Source of the DNA: Desulfatirhabdium butyrativorans
Lineage (GTDB): Bacteria > Desulfobacterota > Desulfobacteria > Desulfobacterales > DYRK01
Direction: 5' to 3'
Assembly (NCBI GenBank): GCA_020718785.1
Contig: DYRK01000353.1
Span: 1-6,253, forward strand
DNA length: 6,253 nt
The notes beneath the pieces are model-generated. The model made no database searches. It was not told where the DNA came from and was given only the letters and a program-made list of their open reading frames with translations. The position numbers and the translations under genes are program-made. This document shows positions 1-5,526 of the stretch, in pieces. Position 1 is the first letter of the stretch; every line of letters begins with the position of its first letter.

Positions 1-156
1 GGCAAATTCCCAGTGTCCGCCTTCCGGATCCGTTGTATATATCACCCGGCCGGTATTGTCAAAGGCATGGACAAAAGCATTTCCTTCGGGTTCGGTCTTT
101 TTTGTGAGCAGACCGTCGTTATCCGCATATTCGAAGACAAAGGAACCTCCTCCCAT
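1..156 (-). CDS. Rhs core fragment D (YD/RHS repeats), runs out of the window
   Basis: The 52 codons visible here read MGGGSFVFEYADNDGLLTKKT and continue through EPEGNAFVHAFDNTGRVIYTTDPEGGHWEF. This is the tyrosine/aspartate-glycine-rich pattern of RHS repeats, which form the shell that encloses an Rhs toxin. An in-frame TGA lies two codons before the ATG at 156, so the frame cannot extend further upstream. No clear Shine-Dalgarno precedes the ATG. It comes from an earlier part of the core than tips A, B and C. In another frame just upstream, 233 to about 145 can be read as MPANDVATVGNTLLLPAPDE followed by DFVDKLWEE; this could be the same core joined by a frameshift near the G-rich run at 144-151. 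The piece follows the Sel1 gene directly. It is either the 5' part of a further displaced rhs cassette or a decayed remnant. The family call is firm, the start is not. Confidence 0.7.
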   Translation of the reverse strand, partial: MGGGSFVFEYADNDGLLTKKTEPEGNAFVHAFDNTGRVIYTTDPEGGHWEFA

Positions 157-219
157 AGTTTGTCAACAAAATCCTCATCAGGGGCGGGCAGAAGCAGAGT
201 GTTGCCTACCGTTGCAACA

Positions 220-1212
220 TCATTGGCGGGCATTGCCGTACCCACCCTGTCCGGCTTTAAACTTTTTACTATCAAGTAACCGTTTCGCTGCTTTAATTCC
301 TAAATTCGCCGCCTTTTCCAGACAGATACCCGCTGACAGCATATCTTTAGACGTACCTTTTCCTTCGAGATACATCCTTCCTAAATAATAATATGACCGC
401 GGATGATTATATTCTGAGGCTTTAAGGAACCAGTATTTTGCGGATTTAAATTTATTTTTGTCATAAGATAACTGTCCTAAACTGAACATTGCCTTCGGTT
501 CATTGATACTGGCAGATTTCAGATACCAGCGTCTTGCCGAAGATAAATCTGTCTCAGTACCAATACCGTTGTGATAATGCCATCCTAAAGCCAATATGGC
601 ATCAGGCTCTTCAAATAATGCTGCCTTTTCAGCCCAGTAAAATGCCGTTGCCTCATTTTTGGCAACCCCTCTTCCCAGACAGTAACACACTGAAAGACTG
701 TACTGGGCAAAAGGATGACCCTGATTTGAGGCTCTGCCGTACCAATATGCAGCTTTTTTATATGATTTCCTGACTCCTTCTCCGCTCCAGTACATCCAAC
801 CTATTTGTACCTGCGCGTTTTTATTGCCGTTCATGGCACTTCTGCAGTACCAGTCAAAAGCGGCTTTATAATTTTCTTTTAACCCTCCGGCAAATTTATA
901 ATAAAACTCTCCGATTTCAAATTGTGCCCTCTTATCTTCAGATTCTGCCTTAATCCAATAATCATTGGAAAGTGTCTCTGAAAATAAAACATCACGCTCA
1001 TCAATATACAATAAATTGCGTGCAATGTATTTTGCAGACGGTAAAAAACTCGTAAACTGAATTATTCGTCCTCGTCTGCAAATTTCAGATATAACAAATT
1101 TCTCATTATCTTCATATTCGATACCGGAAATGTTTATTCCTTTTTCAGTAACGGAGATATTGAATTCGCAGGTATTATCTTCATTCATCCACTTCAAATT
1201 ATCATATTGCAT
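220..1212 (-). CDS. Sel1-like repeat protein, candidate immunity or accessory protein
   Basis: This is a protein of about 330 residues. After an N-terminal region of roughly 95 residues that I do not recognise, about six Sel1-like repeats follow. They have the usual pattern of AQ..IG..Y..G.GV..(Y/D)..KAA.WY.KAA..G; clear examples are AQVQIGWMYWSGEGV, AQYSLSVCYCLGRGV and SYYYLGRMYLEGKG. Such repeats form alpha-solenoids that bind other proteins. There is no signal peptide or membrane segment, so it is probably cytoplasmic. A TTG at 1221 also opens the frame, but the GAGAG upstream is too close to it and is better spaced for the ATG at 1212. The last dozen residues, KFKAGQGGYGNARQ, lie beyond the last repeat and run into the junction with Rhs fragment D. 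Sel1-repeat proteins occur beside secreted effectors, sometimes as immunity proteins, which suits its place after Rhs tip C. That role is inference. Confidence 0.85.
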   Translation of the reverse strand: MQYDNLKWMNEDNTCEFNISVTEKGINISGIEYEDNEKFVISEICRRGRIIQFTSFLPSAKYIARNLLYIDERDVLFSETLSNDYWIKAESEDKRAQFEIGEFYYKFAGGLKENYKAAFDWYCRSAMNGNKNAQVQIGWMYWSGEGVRKSYKKAAYWYGRASNQGHPFAQYSLSVCYCLGRGVAKNEATAFYWAEKAALFEEPDAILALGWHYHNGIGTETDLSSARRWYLKSASINEPKAMFSLGQLSYDKNKFKSAKYWFLKASEYNHPRSYYYLGRMYLEGKGTSKDMLSAGICLEKAANLGIKAAKRLLDSKKFKAGQGGYGNARQ

Positions 1213-1469
1213 AGCTGACAACTCTCAAACCAAGCAGTTTTAAATAAAAGATATATTAACCCAACTTGCCACCTATCAACCCTGAAGGAGCGCAAGATCC
1301 GGACTTTTACAAAAACTTCCGTTTTTTCACTCTTAATAATTTCAAATAGTTTTCTATAGGTGGCAAGCTGGGTTATATTATGATTCAATTTATGTTTTTC
1401 CCGGCATAAAAATTGCATAGGGACAGAAACGGCAGGTTTCTGCCTCTGTTCCGGAAGATTATGCGGCAT
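1194..1469 (-). CDS. Possible small ORF of 91 residues spanning the MITE-like element
   Basis: An ATG at 1469 is preceded by AAAGGA at good spacing and opens 91 codons. The first 32 or so (MPHNLPEQRQKPAVSVPMQF then LCREKHKLNHNI) lie upstream of the MITE-like element, and about 40 codons (including RKLFEIIKSEKTEVFVKV) lie inside it. The frame ends at 1194, overlapping the start of the Sel1 gene. Without the element and one copy of its target duplication, the frame would stop after about 36 codons. The first part also covers an imperfect inverted repeat. I recognise no family. The good ribosome binding site is the only positive evidence, and the frame may simply happen to be open. Confidence 0.2.
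   Translation of the reverse strand: MPHNLPEQRQKPAVSVPMQFLCREKHKLNHNITQLATYRKLFEIIKSEKTEVFVKVRILRSFRVDRWQVGLIYLLFKTAWFESCQLCNMII
1253..1379. mobile_element. MITE-like element of 117 bp with 19-bp terminal inverted repeats and 5-bp target duplication
   Basis: The element proper is 1258-1374. Its left end is AACCCAACTTGCCACCTAT (1258-1276) and its right end is ATAGGTGGCAAGCTGGGTT (1356-1374). These are inverted copies matching at 18 of 19 positions. The same five bases, ATATT, lie immediately outside both ends (1253-1257 and 1375-1379), as expected for a target site duplication. The 79-bp interior is too short for a transposase, so it would have to be mobilised by a full-length element elsewhere in the genome. 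It lies about 40 bp upstream of the Sel1 gene. I cannot name the parent insertion sequence family. Confidence 0.7.
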
Positions 1470-1515
1470 TTTTTTCCTTTCTGACCGTTCATGCAAAAAT
1501 CATGCCCGGAAAAAC
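1394..1515. repeat. Imperfect inverted repeat, 25-bp arms, with an internal hairpin
   Basis: The arms 1394-1418 and 1491-1515 are inverted copies matching at 20 of 25 positions; both carry GTTTTTCC, GGCAT and GCAT blocks. Nested inside, GGCAG (1431-1435) and CTGCC (1440-1444) close a four-base loop, flanked by GGACAGA and TCTGTTCC, which also pair. No target duplication is visible. It could be a decayed mobile element or a folded transcript region between Rhs tip C and the Sel1 gene. Confidence 0.45.
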
Positions 1516-1527
1516 CAAAGTTGAAGC

Positions 1528-1556
1528 ATAATATGTTAAATTAAATAATTAAGTAA
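1528..1556 (-). promoter_or_regulatory. Candidate sigma70-type promoter toward the Sel1 gene
   Basis: Read on the minus strand, TTACTT (1556-1551) and TATTAT (1533-1528) are separated by 17 bases inside a very AT-rich stretch. The -10 box is close to consensus and the -35 box is weak. It would transcribe through the inverted repeat and the MITE-like element into the Sel1 gene. AT-rich sequence often yields such matches by chance. Confidence 0.3.
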
Positions 1557-1608
1557 CAAAATTTACCTTCCGGGTGAAAAGAAAAAAATCTATGCCGGAC
1601 GTACTAAG

Positions 1609-1668
1609 GGCTGTAAAGAAATAAATTGCCTTTTTAAAAAGACAGGGCAAGTCTATTTCTTTACAGCC
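1609..1668. terminator. Strong hairpin just past Rhs tip C, possible terminator
   Basis: A perfect 15-bp inverted repeat, GGCTGTAAAGAAATA (1609-1623) and TATTTCTTTACAGCC (1654-1668), encloses a second stem TTGCC/GGCAA (1626-1630, 1646-1650) and the palindrome CTTTTTAAAAAG. It begins 15 bases after the TGA of tip C, the usual place for a terminator, but no T-run follows the stem on the minus strand. It may act as a transcript-end barrier or be a small palindromic repeat element. Confidence 0.45.
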
Positions 1669-1683
1669 TATGGGTAAGCATTG

Positions 1684-2931
1684 TCAAGGCACCGGGACTA
1701 AATTTCTGGGCGGAAAAGCTCTTGAGCCTTCTGATATAATGAGGTATATCAATAATGCGCTTCCTGTCAGACCTGTAACTTCTTCCCAGTATTCCAAATC
1801 AGAAATTGAATACTCATTTTTCGGGCAGGGCTCTTCGTTGGCTTCCTCCGGCCAGTCATCCGGTTTGGGTTTTGTTATTTTTTTCCCTGTTTGTTTATCT
1901 TTTCCCACTATCTGGTTAGGATTATCCGGGTTGATCTTCCATCCTTTATAAGGGTTATCAGTTCCTTTGGGACCGGATTGCCAATTTCGTTCACCTTTCT
2001 GACCACGACCACCAGCCAGCCCATATGGATCAATCCAGTTCACCGGATCATTCAGGCAATACCCGTACAGATCGGTATCTCCGCCCGCAAACAGTATCGG
2101 ATCTTTCGCCGTCCACCGTCCGGTTTCCGGGTCGTAATCCCTGTAGCCGAAGCGCACAAGCCCCGTGTCTTTGTCGTACAGGCCGCCTGCAAACCCGAAA
2201 GGCACTTCAAACGGAAGAGAAGTTTCCTCATTGAGGATATTCCCGAAAGAGTCATACTGCCGCTTCAGCAGCACAGTTCCGGACGAATCCGCAACGGCTT
2301 TCAGCGTGCCGATCTGATCATACGCCAAGTAATACTTCACGCCGTCTTTGGTCATTGCGACGGGCATCCGTGCGTCAGCGTACTCGAAGCGCATGATGAG
2401 ATTGCTGTCGCCGTCATACACCGCCAGCAGCCGTGTCAGCCCCTGCCAGAGATACTTCTCGGTCACAGTGCCGTTCACTTTCTTCGCAATACGCCTGCCG
2501 AGCGGGTCATGCACGTACTGAATGAGCGTCCCGTCGGGCAGCGTCACGCTCAGGAGTTCGCCCCGGAGGGAGTAATCATACGTCGTGACCTGCGTCCCCT
2601 GTGTTTTGCTGACGAGGAAACCGTCCTCATCGTGCCGGTAAGCCGTACCGCCTGCTTCGTACAGTCTGTCCTCCTCATCATACCGCAATATTCTGCCGGT
2701 GCCGTATCTTTTCTCATAAGTCCGGGTTCCGTAAGGAGCGGTATCATACCGATAACTTTCAACGGCACCCTCCCCCTCTTCCGTGACGGACAGCAGCCGC
2801 CCGGCCGCATCATAGTCATACTCGTAAACAGCCGCTGTTCCGCCGGCACAACTCTCCGTTTTCTGCGTGATCCTGCCGTTCTTATCCCGGAGAACCGTGT
2901 CCCCGCCATAATCCGCAACGGATGCCGGATT
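1684..2931 (-). CDS. Displaced Rhs C-terminal tip C, no start of its own
   Basis: The frame is open for 415 codons. It begins NPASVADYGGDTVLRDKNG directly after the TAG of the preceding zinc-ribbon gene and in the same frame as it. RHS/YD repeats follow, such as YDYDAAGRLLSVTEEGEG, YDEEDRLYEAGG and YVHDPLGRRIAKKV. Next comes the RHS-associated core end RFGYRDYDPETGRWTAKDPI and the standard pre-toxin motif IDPYGL. The variable tail is about 110 residues: a hydrophilic linker (KGTDNPYKGWKINPDN, KPKPDDWPEE), EEPCP, then a hydrophobic helix (GSALLIYLIISE) and the end EGSRAFPPRNLVPVP. I recall similar endings in other Rhs proteins but know of no enzymatic activity for them. The first possible start is a TTG at 2688 with no Shine-Dalgarno, so the fragment is probably silent unless recombined into an rhs gene. 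The core part is GC-richer than the flanking genes. The tip-toxin role is inferred. Confidence 0.85.
   Translation of the reverse strand, partial: NPASVADYGGDTVLRDKNGRITQKTESCAGGTAAVYEYDYDAAGRLLSVTEEGEGAVESYRYDTAPYGTRTYEKRYGTGRILRYDEEDRLYEAGGTAYRHDEDGFLVSKTQGTQVTTYDYSLRGELLSVTLPDGTLIQYVHDPLGRRIAKKVNGTVTEKYLWQGLTRLLAVYDGDSNLIMRFEYADARMPVAMTKDGVKYYLAYDQIGTLKAVADSSGTVLLKRQYDSFGNILNEETSLPFEVPFGFAGGLYDKDTGLVRFGYRDYDPETGRWTAKDPILFAGGDTDLYGYCLNDPVNWIDPYGLAGGRGQKGERNWQSGPKGTDNPYKGWKINPDNPNQIVGKDKQTGKKITKPKPDDWPEEANEEPCPKNEYSISDLEYWEEVTGLTGSALLIYLIISEGSRAFPPRNLVPVP
2232..2323. repeat. Recombination-size core repeat, copy in tip C (other copy 6162-6253)
   Basis: These 92 bases are identical to 6162-6253 except at one position (G at 2296, A at 6226), and the second copy runs to the window edge, so the true repeat is probably longer. 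Identity falls on the tail side of the block. The equivalent region of tip B (around 4462-4565) is clearly more diverged. Such blocks allow homologous recombination between tips. Confidence 0.85.
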
Positions 2932-3174
2932 CTAAAATTCTTTGCCGCAGCGGGGACACTTTTCCGGAAATTTGTGCAGCAGGCTGAGAGGTCTCTTTTT
3001 ACAATGAGGGCATTTTACAAAAATGATTTCGAGCAAAGAAAAAAGAACAGCGGCTCCTGCAATGTAACACATCAGAATTTTGCAGAATACCGCACAGATC
3101 AGGAACAGCCAGAATCCCAGCCAGCTTACAAAAAAGCTGAACAGAATATGTTTTCTGAATTTTATGTAATCCAT
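2932..3174 (-). CDS. Small membrane protein with C-terminal zinc ribbon
   Basis: This is an 80-residue protein. Two hydrophobic stretches (about residues 11-29 and 33-52) look like membrane helices. They are followed by a cytosolic-looking tail with paired cysteines, CPHC at 55-58 and CPRC at 73-76, the layout of a zinc ribbon. The ATG at 3174 lies four bases after the stop of the upstream membrane-protein gene. No strong ribosome binding site is visible, so translation is probably coupled to that gene. The stop codon is immediately followed, in the same frame, by Rhs tip C. I do not recognise a named family. By position, the pair follows Rhs tip B, so one or both may be its immunity proteins. 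This is inference; the protein could instead be cargo of unknown role. Confidence 0.7.
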   Translation of the reverse strand: MDYIKFRKHILFSFFVSWLGFWLFLICAVFCKILMCYIAGAAVLFSLLEIIFVKCPHCKKRPLSLLHKFPEKCPRCGKEF

Positions 3175-3178
3175 ATCT

Positions 3179-3643
3179 TTAAATCCGGCTCCCGGAATCC
3201 GGTCCGGTCAGCCTGTCAAATTCGTGCTTTTTGGGGCGGTGAAAGAATATAAAAACAGACGATAAGGCGACAACTGTATAAAGAATCTGAAAATCGCCGG
3301 TATGAAAAAAGAGACCCAGTCCGTACATTCCAGTAACGTTTGCCGTCAGGGAAGAAACAGATACGGCATTTCTGTATCTGACTGCAGGCTTAATTTGGGA
3401 AAATTCCTTTTTACGGATATTCAGCATCAGCTTTCTGAAATAACAGCTCGCAGCCAGGGTTACTGCTATGAGAAAATAAATAAATTTTTTCAGCAGACCG
3501 ATATCATGAACAGTTACCGGCACCATTCTGCCGGCAGCCAAGTGGCCGATGATAATATAAAATATCGAAGAAAGAAAAAAGGCCGACCACATAATCCGTA
3601 TTTCTCCGAATCTTTTTTCAGGTTCTTTCTTATTTTCTTCCAT
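3179..3643 (-). CDS. Four-helix membrane protein, candidate immunity protein of tip B
   Basis: This is a 154-residue protein. A charged N-terminus (MEENKKEPEKRFGE) precedes four predicted membrane helices at about residues 18-36, 52-70, 93-113 and 117-135. Between helices 2 and 3 lies a basic loop (RKLMLNIRKKEFSQIK). A hydrophilic tail (FHRPKKHEFDRL) ends the protein. The ATG at 3643 has a strong GGAGG a few bases upstream, so the start is secure. The next gene begins four bases after its stop, so the two form an operon. It follows Rhs tip B, whose tail is hydrophobic and Gly/Ala-rich. A membrane immunity protein against a membrane-acting tip would fit but is not shown by the sequence. I do not recognise a named family. 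Confidence 0.75.
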   Translation of the reverse strand: MEENKKEPEKRFGEIRIMWSAFFLSSIFYIIIGHLAAGRMVPVTVHDIGLLKKFIYFLIAVTLAASCYFRKLMLNIRKKEFSQIKPAVRYRNAVSVSSLTANVTGMYGLGLFFHTGDFQILYTVVALSSVFIFFHRPKKHEFDRLTGPDSGSRI

Positions 3644-3682
3644 GTTTCCTCCGGGTTGCTGTTTTCTGAGAAATTCTGAAAT

Positions 3683-3742
3683 TCTCCCCTGAAAAGAAGG
3701 ACACAGGGGTTATGTCCTCCAGTCCTTCTCTAACAGGGAGAG
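3683..3742 (-). promoter_or_regulatory. Extended stem-loop in the leader of the 3643-3179 gene
   Basis: AGAAGGAC (3695-3702) and GTCCTTCT (3722-3729) are perfect inverted copies. Outside them, TCTCCCCTG (3683-3691) pairs with CAGGGAGA (3735-3742 region) with one bulged base. An alternative inner pairing, AGGACA/TGTCCT, competes for the same bases. On the minus strand the inner stem is followed by TTTT, so it may be a terminator after tip B or a structured leader about 40 bases before the next start codon. Confidence 0.4.
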
Positions 3743-3744
3743 AA

Positions 3745-3786
3745 AATATCCGGTTTCGTAAATCCGGCAGAGTTTTTACAAACCGA
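3745..3786 (-). terminator. Candidate terminator after Rhs tip B
   Basis: On the minus strand CGGTTTGTAAA (3785-3775) and TTTACGAAACCG (3762-3751) form an 11-bp stem with one bulged base. It is followed by GATATTTTCTC, a weak T-rich tail. It begins about 40 bases after the TGA of tip B at 3827. The stem is clear; activity as a terminator is moderately likely. Confidence 0.4.
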
Positions 3787-3826
3787 AGTTTAGACGCCGG
3801 AGTTACGAATCATTATAACTGATACC

Positions 3827-4672
3827 TCAGAAGCATCCTTCCGGGCAGGGATCTTCCGGGAAGGGACCTTTATCTGAAAAAATAACATTTCCTGCCCAAT
3901 TTATCGGTGCAAGAATAAAACCGTTTAGGAAACTCCCCGGAATCGAAGGCATTTCATAAAAAGTCAGAAAATATCCTCCCACGCTTGATCCGAAACCGTT
4001 ATACAGCGCGCACATAAAATTCAGATCATGGTTGAGAATCATTTGCAAACCACCGTGTACCCCTGTCGCTGCAAAACCTGCTGCCCGAAACGGCACTCCA
4101 GCGGCTCCCAGCCCGACTCCGACTCCTGCCGTAACACCTGAAAGGACAGCCGACGCCGCAGCCTGTCCGACACTCTGAGTGGCGATAAATGTGGTAATAA
4201 AATCCACGGCACCGACAATCGTACCCGCGATTACCCCGGCAATAACGGGTACCGGTATTTTTCCGCCGGAATCACTCAGATTCACCGGATCATTCAGGCA
4301 GTACCCGTAAAGATCAGTATCGCCTCCGGAAAATCCTATCGGGTCTTTGGCTGTCCACCGCCCCGTCTCCGGATCGTAATCACGGTAGCCGAAACGCACA
4401 AGTCCCGTATCTCTGTCGTGCAGCCCGCCTGCGAAGCCGAACGGCACCTGAAACGGAAGAGAGCTTTCTTCATTGAGGATATTCCCGAAAGAATCGTATT
4501 CCCTTTTCAGCAGCACAGTTCCCGATGCGTCTGCAACCGCTTTCAGCGTGCCGGTCTGATCATACGCCAAGTAATACTTCACGCCGCCGGCTGTCATTGC
4601 AACGGGCATCCGTGCATCGGCACACTCGAACCGCATGAACAGGCTGTTATTTCTGTCATAAACAGGAGTGAG
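3827..4672 (-). CDS. Displaced Rhs C-terminal tip B, no start of its own
   Basis: Rhs similarity begins at LTPVYDRNNSLFMRFECADARM, four bases after the TAA of the upstream membrane gene. It runs without a break through the core end RFGYRDYDPETGRWTAKDPI and GGDTDLYGYCLNDPVN. Only about 120 residues of core are kept, much less than in tip C. The pre-toxin motif is degenerate, SDSGGK where tip C has IDPYGL. The tail of about 145 residues is rich in Gly and Ala with long hydrophobic runs (VPVIAGVIAGTIVGAVDFIT, VLSGVTAGVGVGLGAAGV). This suggests a membrane-inserting or glycine-zipper-like domain, and it ends EDPCPEGCF. I see no nuclease or other catalytic motif. The first ATG, at 4636, has no ribosome binding site, so independent expression is doubtful. 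The core call is firm; the toxin role of the tail is inferred. Confidence 0.85.
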   Translation of the reverse strand, partial: LTPVYDRNNSLFMRFECADARMPVAMTAGGVKYYLAYDQTGTLKAVADASGTVLLKREYDSFGNILNEESSLPFQVPFGFAGGLHDRDTGLVRFGYRDYDPETGRWTAKDPIGFSGGDTDLYGYCLNDPVNLSDSGGKIPVPVIAGVIAGTIVGAVDFITTFIATQSVGQAAASAVLSGVTAGVGVGLGAAGVPFRAAGFAATGVHGGLQMILNHDLNFMCALYNGFGSSVGGYFLTFYEMPSIPGSFLNGFILAPINWAGNVIFSDKGPFPEDPCPEGCF

Positions 4673-4676
4673 CTTA

Positions 4677-5183
4677 TTAATGCTCGTCGTTAATTTTTTT
4701 TGTCTCGCTCATTACCGAATTTACAGATAAGGTCTTTTCATTGACAGCTTGATTTATTGATATTATAAAACGTCTGTAAAAACAAAATATTGTGTAAATA
4801 GCACCGATTGACAGACCGATAGTATATAAAACATTTTCATGAAATAATATAAATAATAAAAATCCCATTAAGGTTGCTGTCAGATAACCAATCCTGATAT
4901 GCACGACATTTTCTTCATCACATTTGATTTGACCAACAAAAAGAAAAGGGCCGCCTTGAAATATAGAATATTTATATCGAAGAAAAGTATCATGCTTTTG
5001 ACTCTCTTTTCTTACTACTATATTTTTATATTTCACCCTGCCTATGGTATCCGGAATTAATTGTTTTATATTATTGATATATTTTCTATTAACTAATAAT
5101 CCGTAATGACATGGATATTTATTTAAAAAGAAATATAAAACCTGTTCAATAAGTACTAAAATTAGTAAAATATAGAAATACAC
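4677..5183 (-). CDS. AT-rich membrane protein of unknown family, candidate immunity protein of tip A
   Basis: This is a 168-residue protein. A first hydrophobic helix lies at about residues 2-20, then a soluble stretch of about 75 residues with basic and aromatic residues, then two further helices at about 98-114 and 118-137, and a hydrophilic C-terminus. The layout suggests a three-helix inner-membrane protein. The start is a GTG at 5183, supported by AAGGGG seven bases upstream. The gene is strikingly AT-rich next to the GC-richer Rhs core pieces on both sides, as is usual for toxin/immunity cassettes brought in by transfer. It follows Rhs tip A and has its own promoter candidate, so it may be expressed independently. 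I recognise no family; immunity is inferred from position only. Confidence 0.75.
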   Translation of the reverse strand: MYFYILLILVLIEQVLYFFLNKYPCHYGLLVNRKYINNIKQLIPDTIGRVKYKNIVVRKESQKHDTFLRYKYSIFQGGPFLFVGQIKCDEENVVHIRIGYLTATLMGFLLFILFHENVLYTIGLSIGAIYTIFCFYRRFIISINQAVNEKTLSVNSVMSETKKINDEH

Positions 5184-5251
5184 TTCTATTCCCCTTATAA
5201 ATTACGCAGTTGATTTATAACTACTGATTTTACATGAATTCATTTGTGCAT

Positions 5252-5280
5252 TGTATAATTCAATCGGTTATATTTTTCAA
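5252..5280 (-). promoter_or_regulatory. Candidate sigma70-type promoter for the 5183-4677 membrane protein gene
   Basis: On the minus strand TTGAAA (5280-5275) and TATACA (5257-5252) are separated by exactly 17 bases. The -35 box matches consensus at five of six positions and the -10 box at four. It lies about 70 bases upstream of the GTG start and downstream of the hairpin repeat, so it would express the small gene independently of Rhs tip A. Confidence 0.45.
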
Positions 5281-5361
5281 CTGCATAACTCCTATTTTTT
5301 CATGCTTTTTAATTGGGACAGGTGCAATTATACTGCCCACCCTTATAAATTGTGCTTCTGT

Positions 5362-5417
5362 CATTCTGAGCGCAGCGGAGAATCTCACAGATTCTCCGCC
5401 GCGCTCCGTTCAGAATG
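5362..5417. repeat. Dispersed palindromic repeat (CATTCTGAGCG...AGAATCT type)
   Basis: The left arm CATTCTGAGCGCAGCGGAGAATCT (5362-5385) is followed by CAC and a right arm (5389-5417) that is its inverted copy, apart from five extra bases (ACGGA on the opposite strand) and one mismatch. From general knowledge, repeats of this CATTCTGAGCG-GAGAATCT form are scattered through many bacterial genomes, usually between genes. Here it fills the space after tip A and could end transcription in both directions. The gap 5184-5526 otherwise holds only the promoter candidate and a leader. Confidence 0.7.
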
Positions 5418-5526
5418 GCATAAAAAGCTCACATTATTGCGATGGCGAGAATAAATCTGCTAATTTCAACGCATCACAGAATTCGATTGTGCGAGTAAGA
5501 ATCCGAAAAAATTTTGCCTGACGGTT

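Noticed and set aside
42..275. 77-codon minus-strand frame across the Sel1/Rhs D junction as a gene
   Set aside because: Its two halves coincide with other frames, and its last part is an out-of-frame reading of clear RHS repeats. I kept only the possible frameshift as a finding.
1394..1668. Hairpin cluster considered as a CRISPR array, tRNA or riboswitch
   Set aside because: There are no regularly spaced direct repeats, no cloverleaf with an anticodon arm, and no conserved riboswitch core that I can recognise.
2052..2255. Minus-strand frame in another phase within tip C, and its near copy at 5982-6185
   Set aside because: Both are out-of-frame readings of the same conserved Rhs core block, which explains why they resemble each other.
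2688..2688. TTG as the start codon of tip C
   Set aside because: Rhs-like sequence continues in frame for about 80 codons upstream to 2931 and there is no Shine-Dalgarno, so this is not a natural start.
1891..3252. Long plus-strand open frame of 453 codons
   Set aside because: It lies opposite Rhs tip C and the zinc-ribbon gene, whose minus-strand reading gives clear RHS repeats and a zinc ribbon. The plus-strand product is low-complexity with no recognisable family, typical of the antisense of a GC-rich repeat gene.
5300..5345. Second promoter and a short leader peptide upstream of the 5183 gene
   Set aside because: A TATAAT is present on the minus strand but has no acceptable -35 box at the right distance, and the eight-codon frame after AGGAG has nothing to support a regulatory role.
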